A stretch of DNA of 64,000 bases, from positions 77,737,931 to 77,801,930 of the forward strand of contig NW_026622985.1 in the NCBI RefSeq assembly GCF_023065955.2. Direction: 5' to 3'. Position 1 is the stretch's first letter. Each line of letters begins with the position of its first letter. Below the pieces are notes generated by a model. The model searched no databases. It was not told where the DNA came from and worked only from the letters and a program-made list of their open reading frames with translations. Below are positions 34,497-45,863 of this stretch, in pieces. The position numbers and the translations under genes were made by a program. Source of the DNA: Ursus arctos (taxonomy: Eukaryota > Chordata > Mammalia > Carnivora > Ursidae).

Positions 34497-37400
34497 TAAT
34501 CACTGTTCTTTCCATGAAAATTTTCAATGACCCATTAAAATGCTCAGAATAATTGCCAGGAAATTCCTCTCTCTCTCTCTTGTTCTTGAACTGCACACAT
34601 CTTTGGAAATGGGGTGAAAATATAGATATCACTTCTAAGGTCTTATTATAATGTCTCAGTGTCTCCAGCTAGAATAAAATCATTCAGAGAGGCTCCTTAC
34701 TTCTGCTGTTCCCCTGCCACATCTATTCTCACTACATTTTCCCTTTTTTCTCTTTTCTTTGCCTCCCCACTGCCCCGTCCACAAAAATAGTAGGAAATGA
34801 AGAGCCAGGCAGACTTAATTTAGAATCAGAGGAGAAAGCTTCATTTTCCTTGTATCTCAGGCCCAGAAAGCAGATGTATATGTGACTGTCAATCAATTTT
34901 AAAATTGCTTTGTAAACTACTCAACAATTTAGCTTTTTGATCTTAGTGATATGCTAGCCAACACATAAACTCCCTCCTACAATCATTCATTCATAGTTTT
35001 CACAGCCGTTTCTCCATGGATGCTAAAAGAATCCCAAACGCAAGGTAATGTTTTGCCTTTCACTAGCTAAGGAAAGCAGAATCTTATGAATTCACAGTAA
35101 CCCTATTCGTGATTTCAGGTACTTTTGATCCAAGAACTTCTTTTTCCATGCCTGCCCCGTCTAGATTGGCTGCACCTGTAGCTCAGAGATGGCTAGGAAA
35201 CTGGGCAGGCCTCTGTTTTGAAAGTCAATATTGACAGTGTTGGCATCACTGTTAGTTCCAAGATGTTTTATTTTGCCAGGGGGCAGGGAAGTGGGGAGAT
35301 CGGTGGAGTCTGCAATTTAATGCTCTTTCGGATTGCCAAAATATTTTCACTGAAAGCAGATAATGTAGTCTTAAAACGATCACACCAATCTCCCTACGTA
35401 TTTCCCTCTGTCATAGATCAAGAGGAAATAAGTTGGTACATGTGGTTGACGTCATTCAGTCAGATTTCGTAGGTTATGGATTATGCAGCATTTTAGGTTT
35501 CTTCTTTAGTTTAGAAACCCACTTGCAAGGAAAGACCCTCAGGTAACCCAGTGCTGCATTTTAACATTGAGATGATTTTGCACAGCAATACTCTCTTTTA
35601 GGTTTGAAAATATTGTTATTTTTCTGATTTAAGTGATAGCCAAAGAGGGAATTTTAACCAAAATATGCGCGTCATTTTGATCGTCTTTGGCCTGGTCTCC
35701 TGCTGCCGTTGGCTCAGTTCAACCCAAGCCCAAGAAACAGGTGTCTTATTTATGAGTTCGTGCTATTTAAGCAGCAGACTCTCAGCTTTGTTACTGTCTG
35801 TTGTACAGTTCTCCTTCACGATCTCTCGTACTCCGTGCTATAATGAGCCTTCAGTTAGGAGTTCACGATAAATATATTTTAAATTCATCAAATTGAGGCA
35901 GTTGTGTTTGAATTTGTATCATTTGAAAAAGTAAAGCAAAAATAGGCTTTAACAAATCTTTTTCCTTTTAGAAAACAAAGGCACATGCTTTTGACAAGTA
36001 CTATTGTTAAGTGCTACTAATGTGAAGAGAAACATATAGTCCATTTTCCTTGAACTTATTTTGACCTTGCTGTTTTGTGCAGTGTTTCTGTTTGTTTGTT
36101 TGTTTCCTTTTTTGGTCATTTGCCATTTTCAAGAAACAGTTCATTTTCTTAAACGAAGAAAGAGATTCTGAGAAGCCGTCATTCCAAACAATCTGTAGAA
36201 CACAATTTCAAGCTACTGGTCCAAACTGTTTGGCACTTTAGGCGATCATTTATAATCCTCCATTAGACCTTGCCATTTGAAATAATCACCGTTTTGTTAT
36301 TTTATCTCGAAAATTGTGTTCTCTGGGGCTGCCATTCAAAGAAAAATATACCAAAAGGTAGATAAAACCAATCATTCTGTCATTCCCTGTTCCGCATTTT
36401 AGTGGCGATGATGGTGACAGATGAAAATTCTTTGAAAGAAGGATTGCCTCCGAGTATCAACTCAAACGTAACTTGTTTTGCATTGTCAGATAACAATGCT
36501 GACTGGAGCAGTGGAAAAATAAACATGGACGGGGCATCAGTGGAAAAGTCCATCACTCAACGGCTACCAATAATAAATAAATGGAGAAAAAATATATATT
36601 CATTACATGGTTGAAAGACCCGAAGCCCATAACATTTAGAAAAGCAATTTCCAGACATCCTGCGAGCATTTGCAGAAGCTGCAGCTGACTGTCAGTAGGG
36701 TATTTGTTCATCCCCAAGTCATGTTGCCGTTCTTTTTTTTCTTCCCCATGTTTCAGTCTGGCCCACTTCCTTTAGTGACGCAGTCGAACATAAACCTTGA
36801 CCACGTGTGGCTCAGGGCTGCTGTAAAGTTGACAAGCACATTGGAGAAGAGACACTGGTGAAACAAAGTATCTGTCATGAAGAGACCATGCATACTGAGG
36901 TTAAAGCTTTTTGGAACCTTCTGAATTAAAAAGAAAAAGTTGTACTGTTGGTCACCTGACATTGGTAGTAAGTGAGGGTTCCAGAGTTCTGCAGCCGTGT
37001 TAACAAGATCCACCAAAGTGTCCTGGATTGTTGAATGCCAGATAAAATGTCGTAATATCGCTAGAAATACTGCTCTGCATTTCAGGGATTGTATCCTGAA
37101 TCTAAATATATACACTAACTGCATTTTTTGACTCATGACTGGCTGACTAGTTTGTCTTCAGACCAATAATTGAAACGGAAAAGGCAGCCCCTTTGTGAAT
37201 TGGATCCAGTCTTCTCCAAAATCTGGCAATTGAGTGACACATGAAAGCAGAATACTTAATAGCGTATGCTTTCAGTTGTTACCTAAAATGAATTTATTTT
37301 CTCTACCTTCTGTTTCATTTTTCTCAAAATGAAAATGGTCACCTGATTTTCAGGATATCCCTTGGGTATATAACTTTTCCAATCTTAATGTTTACAGTAT

Positions 37401-37836
37401 CATTTTTACTCCTTTCCTGTTTTATTACATGGAGTGAAAGAAAAAAATTAAGGTCTTATAAGCTCCAGAGAAGTCCAATGAATCTAGAAATTAGTCAAGG
37501 TGCTGCTTTTCTGCTTTCTGGCTTTTGTTTATGAGTACTCCCACGATACTGGGCAATGCAAGAACTCCACCTCCCACTATGTCGAAGGGACTTAACATTA
37601 TGCAAGGATGGCAAGTTCCACCAGATCACCTGTCATTAAGATTCTTGCAGGAAATGCATGTATACGAGCATCTGCCTTCACCAGCATACCTGCTGAATGG
37701 TCTTTGGCTTCCCATCTTGTTCTTGCCACAAAATACCTTATCCTGTCATCAGCAGGGCAATTGGAATTGAGAGTTACAGAATTTTTTGTGTTGTTTTCTT
37801 GGTATAAAATTGAAAGATTTCAGATTAGATATAAAA
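34497..37836. other. Repeat-poor intergenic stretch
   Basis: I recognise no SINE, L1 or exon in about 3.3 kb. ORFs up to 127 codons (36753-37136 minus) have no domain. The stretch 36100-37000 is complex and not simple-sequence, so conserved regulatory DNA is possible but unproven. Confidence 0.4.
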
Positions 37837-37850
37837 GTAATCATTACCAG

Positions 37851-38021
37851 GGATGCCTGAATGGCTCAGGTGGTTAAGCATCTGACTCTTGATTTCGGCT
37901 CAGGTCATGATCTCAGGGTCATGGGAACAAGCCCTGCATCAGGCTCCTCTCTGGGCCTGGAGCCAGCTTGAGATTCTGTCCCTCTCCCTCTGCCTCTGCC
38001 TACCCCGGGTCCCAGCTCATG

Positions 38022-38059
<38 letters not shown>

Positions 38060-38065
38060 AATAAG
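37851..38065 (+). mobile_element. SINEC with expanded CT tract
   Basis: The head (ggatgcctgaatggctcagg), 'gactcttgatttcggctcag' block and body are followed by a pure CT tract at 38029-38056 and a short A-rich tail. The duplication gtaatcattaccag is exact at 37837-37850 and 38066-38079. Confidence 0.95.
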
Positions 38066-38079
38066 GTAATCATTACCAG

Positions 38080-40102
38080 AAAAATTTTCAGCTACTTCAT
38101 TGATAGCAAAGAATTTTACTGTCCCTTAGATCTGAAGAAATAGCAATTCAGTTCAGTAAGAAACGGACTCTAATCCCTACATTCCTTTGGATTAATGCCA
38201 TGTGTGCATAGATTGCGAGGAAACTGCAACTGTGCAAGTAACAACAGATTGGGGAAGGAGAGACCCTCAGACAGGTGACGTTTGCAACTCCTCACTGCAG
38301 GTCAAGAGGTTATAAAACAGCCCCTTGAGATAGAGCCGGGCCTCAACCACATCTTCTCCCTCAAGTACGCACGCGGGAGACATCCGTCAGAGCAGAATGG
38401 GATTCATTCCGATTCTATGAATGTGAAATGTTATAACCTAACCTGGTCTTTTTGTATTTCTCTTTGTATTTGCTCTCTTTCAAAAAACAAAACATAAAAG
38501 ACATTATAGAAAATATGGCTAACTTGTTTGAAAGAACAATATTTAACTACTTTATCACATCAATTCATTTTATATAAACACTGCTACTTGCAGACGCTGG
38601 ACTCATAGGTTGGGATCTGGAAAGATCCTGAACGGTCATCTGGGTTAGCCCTCTGCCTCCTAACCAAACACTCCTCTCCTCGTTTTGCAGTAAAATCTGC
38701 TGACGAAGCGAGGCCAGCCAGCACCTGAACTCTCTTGTGAGTCGTCAGTTTTGTTGTCCTCGTTCTTACTGTTTCTCTGAGTGCAACAAGACTGCTTTCT
38801 TGAAGTACAATATAATTCAGATTTTCTCCTGGATTTGATTACCTTGTCTCCCAGTTAGTACCATTTGGAGGAGACTCACTATGTTTGTGCCTGCCTTTAC
38901 TCAATGTTTATGTACAGAATTAGACCCTAACTTGTTGAAGTAATTGTTGTTGTATTTTGTTCATTGTATCTAAACACTAGTAGCCGACTACTGCTTTGTA
39001 AATGATCAAAACGTTTTAATTTTCCTCTGACATATTCCTGTTAAATTATATCGTACCCTGTATGCATGGCAAGGAGCATAAATCTGATGTGGTGAATACA
39101 TGGGTATTTACAAGATGTAGCTCTAAATTAATGAGATTGATTGGATGTGTGAGTTGGGAATTCAGTTTTATAATTTTATAACCACTCCTTATACTATTAT
39201 AAATTCATTTTTCCCAAAACAGTTAATATTTACAGGGAACGCTGCTCTTCAGTTTGTCAGCAACAGAGCTGCTGATAAATTCAGAAGTCGAGCACTGCGT
39301 AATGCTCTGCAATCATCTTATTCCAGGAGCAGATCACTTCAATCGGACTGGACTGGCAGAGCTCATAAAGGCCTTCAAGCCAAATAAGCAAAGGGAGGAA
39401 AAAAAAAAAAAAAAGACTATCAGGGAAGCTACTGGTATTTGCTGAATGATTTTCACTTACTATTCTACTTATAAAATGAACTCCCTTACTCGGTCTACTG
39501 TCCTACTCCCGTGTTCATTTGAGGGAAGGGCTGGACAGAAACTCGGAAGATCTGCTGACCTTCCATTCCTAGTGGGCAAGTGGCTCCCGCTTTTTCCAAA
39601 GTGAATCCATACAATGACCAGGAAAGGAGAGAGACAGTGAGACAGTATAATAAGTACCGTAAGCTTGAGGTAAATAGGGATTTAAGGCTGTTATTACCTA
39701 CTTAGGTTTGCTTGAGTCTGCCTGTGAGCAGGGTGTTGGCCTACAAAGTAGAGGACGGAACTGTAAGAGCAGCAGGAAGAGGGGGGGGGGGAGGCTCTGC
39801 CCCGATGAGGATCCGGCAGAACCCTGCAGCACAGAGAAGCGGTTCATCACAGAAGCTTCTGTCCCAGAAGCACCTTCGGCCCGGGATGCAGGATGCCTTT
39901 TCCCCTCTAATGGACCTTGAAGCCAGGAGCCTTCGTTCTGTGCCTGAATACACTAGTTGGCTTCTGTGTGTTGCCGTGTCGCTTCCCTACTATGGGGCTT
40001 ATTCTTGCTAACATTAGTTTATCGCCGCACCTCAGCTGTGGCTCTCCCTCTGGGACCTCCGGCTACGTGATGATGTTCTGTGCCTGCCCTGTCTGGTATC
40101 GC
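38080..40102. other. Intergenic sequence, nothing assigned
   Basis: A 16-base A-run at about 39399-39414 follows a more GC-rich stretch, and a G-run of about 12 lies at 39781-39792. Several ORFs of 60 to 100 codons overlap around 39700-40150 in different frames. None has a recognisable product. Confidence 0.4.
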
Positions 40103-40232
40103 AGCCACTGGCCACACGTGGCTGCTGAGCACTTGAAATGTGGCTAGTGCGGCTGAGGACCTGAATTTTTAATTTTAATTAATTTAAAATTGAATAGCCA
40201 CCTGTGGCTATGGCTTGGAAGTAGCATTGGCT
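40103..40232. repeat. Palindromic dispersed repeat, family not assigned
   Basis: The palindromic core gccacacgtggc at the left is echoed by gccacctgtggc at the right, around an AT-rich middle (tttttaattttaattaattt). The phrase 'gagcacttgaaatgtggcta' is one I know from dispersed mammalian repeats of this hairpin type. I do not assign a family name. It is likely an old DNA-transposon or LINE-end relic. Confidence 0.5.
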
Positions 40233-41049
40233 TGGCAATGTCACAAGTTACAGTACTTTGAGCGATTTACTAGGGCGGGGTGAACTTCGCTTTCCTCTCC
40301 AGTGCAAGACTGGTGAGAGGTGCTTGCTGCCTATGAAAATTGCCATCCTGAGTACGTAAGAGGTGCCCACCTCTAGGGGGAGCCCGAGACCTTCTCTGAA
40401 TACCTCTCCCTTCCCACTGCAGAAGAAACCCGTTCCTAGTCTGACCCTTCCTACCCAGTGAAATGAAGTGTTACTCAGGGTTGAGAGTATAGATTAAAGC
40501 AGTGGCCCGCGAATGTGGAACACAAGGGTAATGTTTGTAAATACCCACAGAACTTGAATGGTAGGGAGGCAATAGATGCCTGATGCCCGAAAGGAAGAAC
40601 ACTTGCTAGCTAGACCTCACAATCCGCCTGAGTGCACTCACTCTTTTCTTCCTTCTAATCTCTATCCTAGGACAAGATTAAGGTATTTAGAAGCCCTACA
40701 CTCTTAAAGATTATGGTGTTTCATTCATGTATCGTTATAAGTGCAAACAACATGAGAGAGTAAAATAAATGTAAAGAAAATCAACAGTTTTTTCAAAAAG
40801 GCTGTTGCACTAAGCACGATGGTGAGTCTGCCATTTGGGTTATCAGGGACTTCCCTGTCTCCATCCCAAGCACTTTTTTGTTAATCCAGCAGCTATCACT
40901 GTGTTTTGGAAAGACTTCGTGGTCTTTGGGGCAGGCAGCCCAAACCAGTAGCCCTCTCACGGTAGTGAGTGCTTTCTCTTACTCTCCTATTCCTGATCCG
41001 CTAACTTCGGATCTGCCTCTTCCTCCATTCGGAATTAAAAACCAAAGAC
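40233..41049. other. Intergenic sequence, nothing assigned
   Basis: No gene or named repeat was seen. Short ORFs only. Confidence 0.4.
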
Positions 41050-41237
41050 GTGGGACAGACTTGAGCAGCACAGCAGAATCAGCTGGAGGGCTTGTTAAAT
41101 AAACTACAGACCAAACGGCCCCATTCCAGAATATGAGACTTGGTAAGTTTGGGTGAGGTCTGAGAATTTGCATTTCTAGTAGGTTTCCAGAAGATTCTTA
41201 TGATGCTAGTCTGAGGACTGTACTTTGAGAACAACTG
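41050..41237 (-). mobile_element. MER5A-type hAT-Charlie MITE
   Basis: Landmarks on the plus strand are 'cagaatcagctggagggctt' with 'gttaaa', 'gaggtctgagaatttgcatt' with 'tctagtaggtttcc', 'gatgctagtctgaggactgt' and the terminal 'tttgagaacaactg'. These match the antisense of a non-autonomous MER5A element. It is ancient and inactive. Confidence 0.8.
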
Positions 41238-41316
41238 CTTTAGGTCTTGCTTTGGAATTTAGGGTCCAAAGTCCAGCTCGTAAGGCTAAGTTATCTTCGC
41301 TCCTTTGCCTGCTGTG

Positions 41317-41318
<2 letters not shown>

Positions 41319-41364
<46 letters not shown>
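41319..41364 (+). repeat. (GT)n microsatellite
   Basis: About 23 uninterrupted GT units. It is a candidate polymorphic marker, and ORFs across it on both strands are repeat artefacts. Confidence 0.98.
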
Positions 41365-41365
<1 letters not shown>

Positions 41366-42589
41366 CCCAGGGAACTCTTAGAGGAGCAGTTGTGGCTGAG
41401 GGCGAGAGCCAGCATTTCTGAGTCTCCTAACCAAATGCAGCCTTTAACATAATCTTTGAATAGCCTTTAACATAATCCAAAACCCCAAGATCAGGACCCA
41501 AACAAATATTGCTTCTATTTTCTTTTCTCCCTTCTTCCTATGTTGACATTTTTTATAAACTCTACTCTCCCTTGGTGAGCCTATGACTTTTCATTTCCTG
41601 AGCCATATTTTAGACTCAGAATATTGTCTAAGACAGAAGCAAGTCAACCACTCCTGTTTTACTGTGCCCGTAAGAGAAAAGAAAACAGAACTGTCCCCCC
41701 CATGACATCGCCGTTTTTTCCACACTTGTTGGGAGAGCTGGACCCTGAAATGGTGATTGCCGGGCCGATGACAGGTCTCCACAACCAAACTTCCTTCCAT
41801 GGTGTGGAGGAGTTGAGGCTGAACTGGAGGTCTTAAGAGGTTGTGGAGAAGGATATGAGGTTGCCTAAGACGGTTTTCTAAACAGAGAAAGAATTAACTT
41901 TGAGAACTTCCGGCTCCGGTAGAGCTCATTTGGAAGTGGGCCGCTCACCAGTCCCCTGCTCATCAGCTCTGATTCAGTGGGTCTCATTTCATAGATGAGG
42001 ACCTGTCATTTATTTAGTATCACACATCCTGGCATGGCTGAGTTTGCAGTACAGTTGCCTGACATAACCTGTGTTGTTTCTACATTGGCTGCTTCTGTTT
42101 TAATTAGGTGACATTAATGATACCTCCCCAGAAGAGAAAATTCCACCTTCATCCTCTCACTTGAACATGACAGCATCGCTGGTGGCTGACACTGCAAGGG
42201 AGAAAGAACGTTAGCTTTCTGACCCTATCACACATTCAAAAGCTGCAGGGACAGGAAGAGTGTGTTATGCTTACCTCTTGTGTGAGAGCACTTTTGTAAA
42301 TAGTCCACATATCTCAGGGCTCCAAACACACACTTTAGAAAAGTCCAGATGTTCACAGACACTCTGCAATCAATTTAACCTTGGATAATTGCACTCTTGC
42401 TACCCAAGGGCAGCTTCAACAGGATGTGATATATTTTGGTTTTGGTTGCTCTAAGTACCAATAGCCCAAGAAGTGCTGTTATAATAACCCACTTTATCCC
42501 AGCTAGTGGCTGATCTCCAAGGAGCTCAACGCGTTTTATTAGTTTCTTATTAGTTATCAAAATTGAGGTCTTCCGAAGGAAATAGAAAG
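41365..42589. other. Intergenic sequence, nothing assigned
   Basis: Short ORFs of up to 70 codons only, and no named repeat was recognised. Confidence 0.4.
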
Positions 42590-42710
42590 TCTTATTACTT
42601 CCATTTTACAGGTAAAGCAGTCAAGGCCCAAAGGCTAAATGATTGTTTTGTGGTCTCACAGAATCCGGAGCCCTTGTGTTTCTGGGGTCAGGGGTCTAAG
42701 ATCTAGAAAT
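42590..42710 (-). mobile_element. MIR fragment, antisense
   Basis: The plus strand reads 'attacttccattttacaggt' and 'aggcccaaaggctaaatgat', then 'gtggtctcacagaatccgga'. These are the antisense equivalents of the MIR core ('cctcatctgtaaaatgggga' side). The ends are degraded. Confidence 0.7.
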
Positions 42711-44234
42711 AAAAACAAAAGCAGAATCCTGCTATATGAAATATATGTCTTGTCATCTCCCACCCTAAAAGAGAATGGAACTTTCTTTCTGGCAAATTCA
42801 TCATGACTTCTACTTGACTCGTGGAATAACAAAACATTTTTCTTTCTCCCTCATTTTATGCTGTTTTTTTTTTTTTAAAGTAGATGTAGGCATGAGATAT
42901 TAAATATCAACTTAGAAGAAGTTTAACTTATATTTTTCTTTTGTATAAAATAATCAGCTATATTCAGAAAAATCTCCCCAGATTTGGAACTTTGTAAAGG
43001 CATAGATGGTACTTAAAAATTCTGCTGTGCCGTGCATTTCGTCTTTATGCTGTGCTGTCTTTATGACTAGTGTGGTTGTGTACAAATACCAATAGTCCAT
43101 AGAGGAAGAGGAAGCTGTAGGTTAGGTACCTCCTATTTATTTCCAGGGTTCCTCATGCTTACTTCTAACATAATGCCCATCCCACCGCTCTGGAGTTAAC
43201 TATTCGCTTGTCTGAGTCTCTGAAAGGCAGAAGCTTTCCCTTTATCATTGTACCCAAATATACAGAAGAGAGCCTTGTACTTATTGGGCATGTGTGCCTC
43301 TGATTTATTCCATTTGCCTCGCTGGAAGCACTTTCTATCTGTATACACTCTGTTCTGTGGCGTGTAGACCAACCCACACAGAAGCTATCGAGAAGCTGCC
43401 TTGGGTTCAGCCAGTAGGCGGCACCCACAGGGGATTTAGGGCAGGTGGAGAGTGGGATTAGGGTAGGCTCCCTCTTTCCTGGGTTGCCATGGTTAGTGCT
43501 CTCCATCTACTAAAAGTCACATGACAGCGTTCAAAAACATTTCATGATGCTTTGTTCAGAAATGACGGATGGACTTAAAAAAAAATGAAAAGAGAAGAAA
43601 AGAAAACAAAACAGAAAACAGCAAATCATTTGAAGGTGACTCTTTCCAGAAACCTGAAATTTAAACTAGGCTGAGTGTCAGAAAGCTATTTAAGGTAATT
43701 GATATGGTTTGCTGTTAAAATACAAACCAATGAGACCTTCTGATAGGTTCTAATGTACTCACATTTGCATTTTTACAGAGTTGATTTTTATTCACTCGTG
43801 AATGATACGCATGTATACCTGAAAGAGACCCACTTCAGGCTGATATGTGATTAAGTGTTTAATTGTTCTTCAGAAACACCTTCTGATCTTCCGTACTCAC
43901 CATGCCCGTCACTGTGGTCAGAATCACTTGGTAGAAAAGAGGGGACTTCTCTGAGGTCTCCGATGATTTGGCTCCAGATTTAGAAATGGCAAATTTTAAT
44001 CCTCCTTTTATCTTCTCGATGTCACACCGATAACAGCATGAGGAGTCTCAGAAGGCACACCCAAATCAGAGATTCTTAGAGCTGAAATATTTCTCCTCTT
44101 TGAAACCTCATAGGATTTTTGAGCATTTCCTCTAACACCTGTCACCAGTGAGGACACAGATGTCTTTCTTCCTCTGTGCTCTTTGTAGGCTTTGGCAGGG
44201 TGATCGGCGCTTTATACTCAACTCCCAATGGCTG
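42711..44234. other. Intergenic sequence, nothing assigned
   Basis: Contains a 113-codon minus ORF (43165-43506) without a recognisable domain and an A-rich run near 43578-43620. No named repeat was recognised. Confidence 0.4.
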
Positions 44235-44660
44235 GAGTAATCTAAGGGGTCATCCAGTCACTCTTTATGATATAAACCAAGAAACTTCTGTACATAATTT
44301 CTTAGGGATGGTCATATAGCTTCCATCTGAAACTTTGTTACATGCAGCAAAGCAGTTTAAATCTGCCTTGGTAACTTAACCAGATTCACTCCTTTTTCTA
44401 AGGACAGTCTGTGCATCTGACGTCAGTCTTCTTGCTTTTTACTTACAAGTCTGCTCTTCTAACTTAACATACTTGGTAATTTTTTTTTTCTTTTTCAAAA
44501 TTCCCTATAGTATAATGATTTCAGTTCATGTTCAGCTAATTATACTTGTGTGTCACTATCTCTTTATACGGCCCCAGATATAAATCTATAGATTTGGTCT
44601 GATTACTATAGGATGTGAAACTTTTCCTCTCATGTTCTGAACATCATGCTGATTTTAATG
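44235..44660. mobile_element. L3/CR1-like LINE remnant
   Basis: The phrases 'gatggtcatatagcttccat' with 'ctgaaa', 'gtttaaatctgccttggtaa' and 'ccccagatataaatc' keep the order of a conserved L3/CR1 3' region. Divergence is very high, so the call is tentative. Elements of this age are sometimes retained as regulatory sequence. Confidence 0.4.
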
Positions 44661-45675
44661 CTGAATGAGATCCCATTGCCTCCAAAGACTGAGTTAGGCA
44701 TTATCATCACCCAAATGGAAAAGTAACTGTTGGTGTTTTTGAGAAAAGAAAGACAGTGTTACGCTGAACCACACATCATTATCTAACTGTTCAACTAGAA
44801 AAGAGGTCCGTCCTCAACAGGATTTACTGAGGTCTGAGTTCTCAATAGAGAGAGTTTCTGTTGTCTAAATAACTTTTATCCTGTGTCACAGAGAGGCAAG
44901 GTGCTGGAAAAAACACAGCATGAGTACATACGGGTTTTTTTTATTTGTGCAAAAATGCGTTCCATATACCATTGAAAAAAAGTTTGGTAACATGAGGCAA
45001 TAATGTGGACAAAGAAGAGAGAGGATATGTTAAATCTAGATTTGCACACAGGTCAACATTTTTATAATTTTTAAAGAATAATTTGTAATTCCCATAAAGC
45101 GGACTCACTATATATCACTGTTATAGCCAATAGTTAGAATTGAACAGATTTGGCATGCCATATTTACTCCCTCGGAACCCACAACATGATAAACTATATT
45201 TAATTTTTACTGCTTACTTGGGATACAAGACCAAACTATTGGTGGGAGGAGGACCCCTATTATTCATTCGAGTGTTTAAATGTAATTCTACTGATTGGGA
45301 GTGGGAGGGAGTATAGAGTAAAGTTAGGTGAAAGTTTTCTCTAACTTGGAACTGAGAAGTAGATGTTCCTAGAATTTATTAAATAGAGAAAAGTAAATCA
45401 CTACTGTATGGTAAAGACTTTTCGTTTAGGTCAAGGAAGAAGCCAAGATAGAGTCTTCACATCACGTAAGAACCATAAATGGTCATGGCCATTAAAGAAC
45501 TCTACTATAATTCCAGTCAGTTAAAACTTTCGTACTTATAAGTGATCATAGTAGTACAAAGACCTTACAGAAGTTGGGCTAAAAAATAGTAAAATTTGAC
45601 AATGAAAACTATACTTAAAATGCATTGTGTATCATGGGCCATTTATAGGATAGAGTTCCTCCAATTCACCCAGTC
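44661..45675. other. Intergenic sequence, nothing assigned
   Basis: No ORF of 60 codons or more and no repeat I can name. Confidence 0.4.
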
Positions 45676-45863
45676 CAATGGTTCTCAAACTTACTGAGCA
45701 CCAGATGCTCAGACGTATGCATTAAAAATGCAGATTCTCAAACCCCACACCCTGAAATTGTAATGCGGTAGGTCTCAAGCAGGACCTCATAACCGACATT
45801 TTAAACGGCCTCCCTGTTGACCCTGACGCTGTGGTGTTCTGCCCATTCTTGGAGAAACACCAG
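45676..45863 (+). mobile_element. MER5A-type hAT-Charlie MITE
   Basis: The left terminal 'caatggttctcaaacttact' is a degenerate inverted match to the right end 'cttggagaaacaccag'. The internal 'aatgcagattctcaaacccc' and 'gcggtaggtctcaagcagga' match MER5A in sense. The opposite orientation to the copy at 41050 means independent insertions. Confidence 0.75.

Noticed and set aside
41206..41452. ORFs rich in Val-Cys or Thr-His repeats
   Set aside because: They are frames through the GT microsatellite at 41319-41364.
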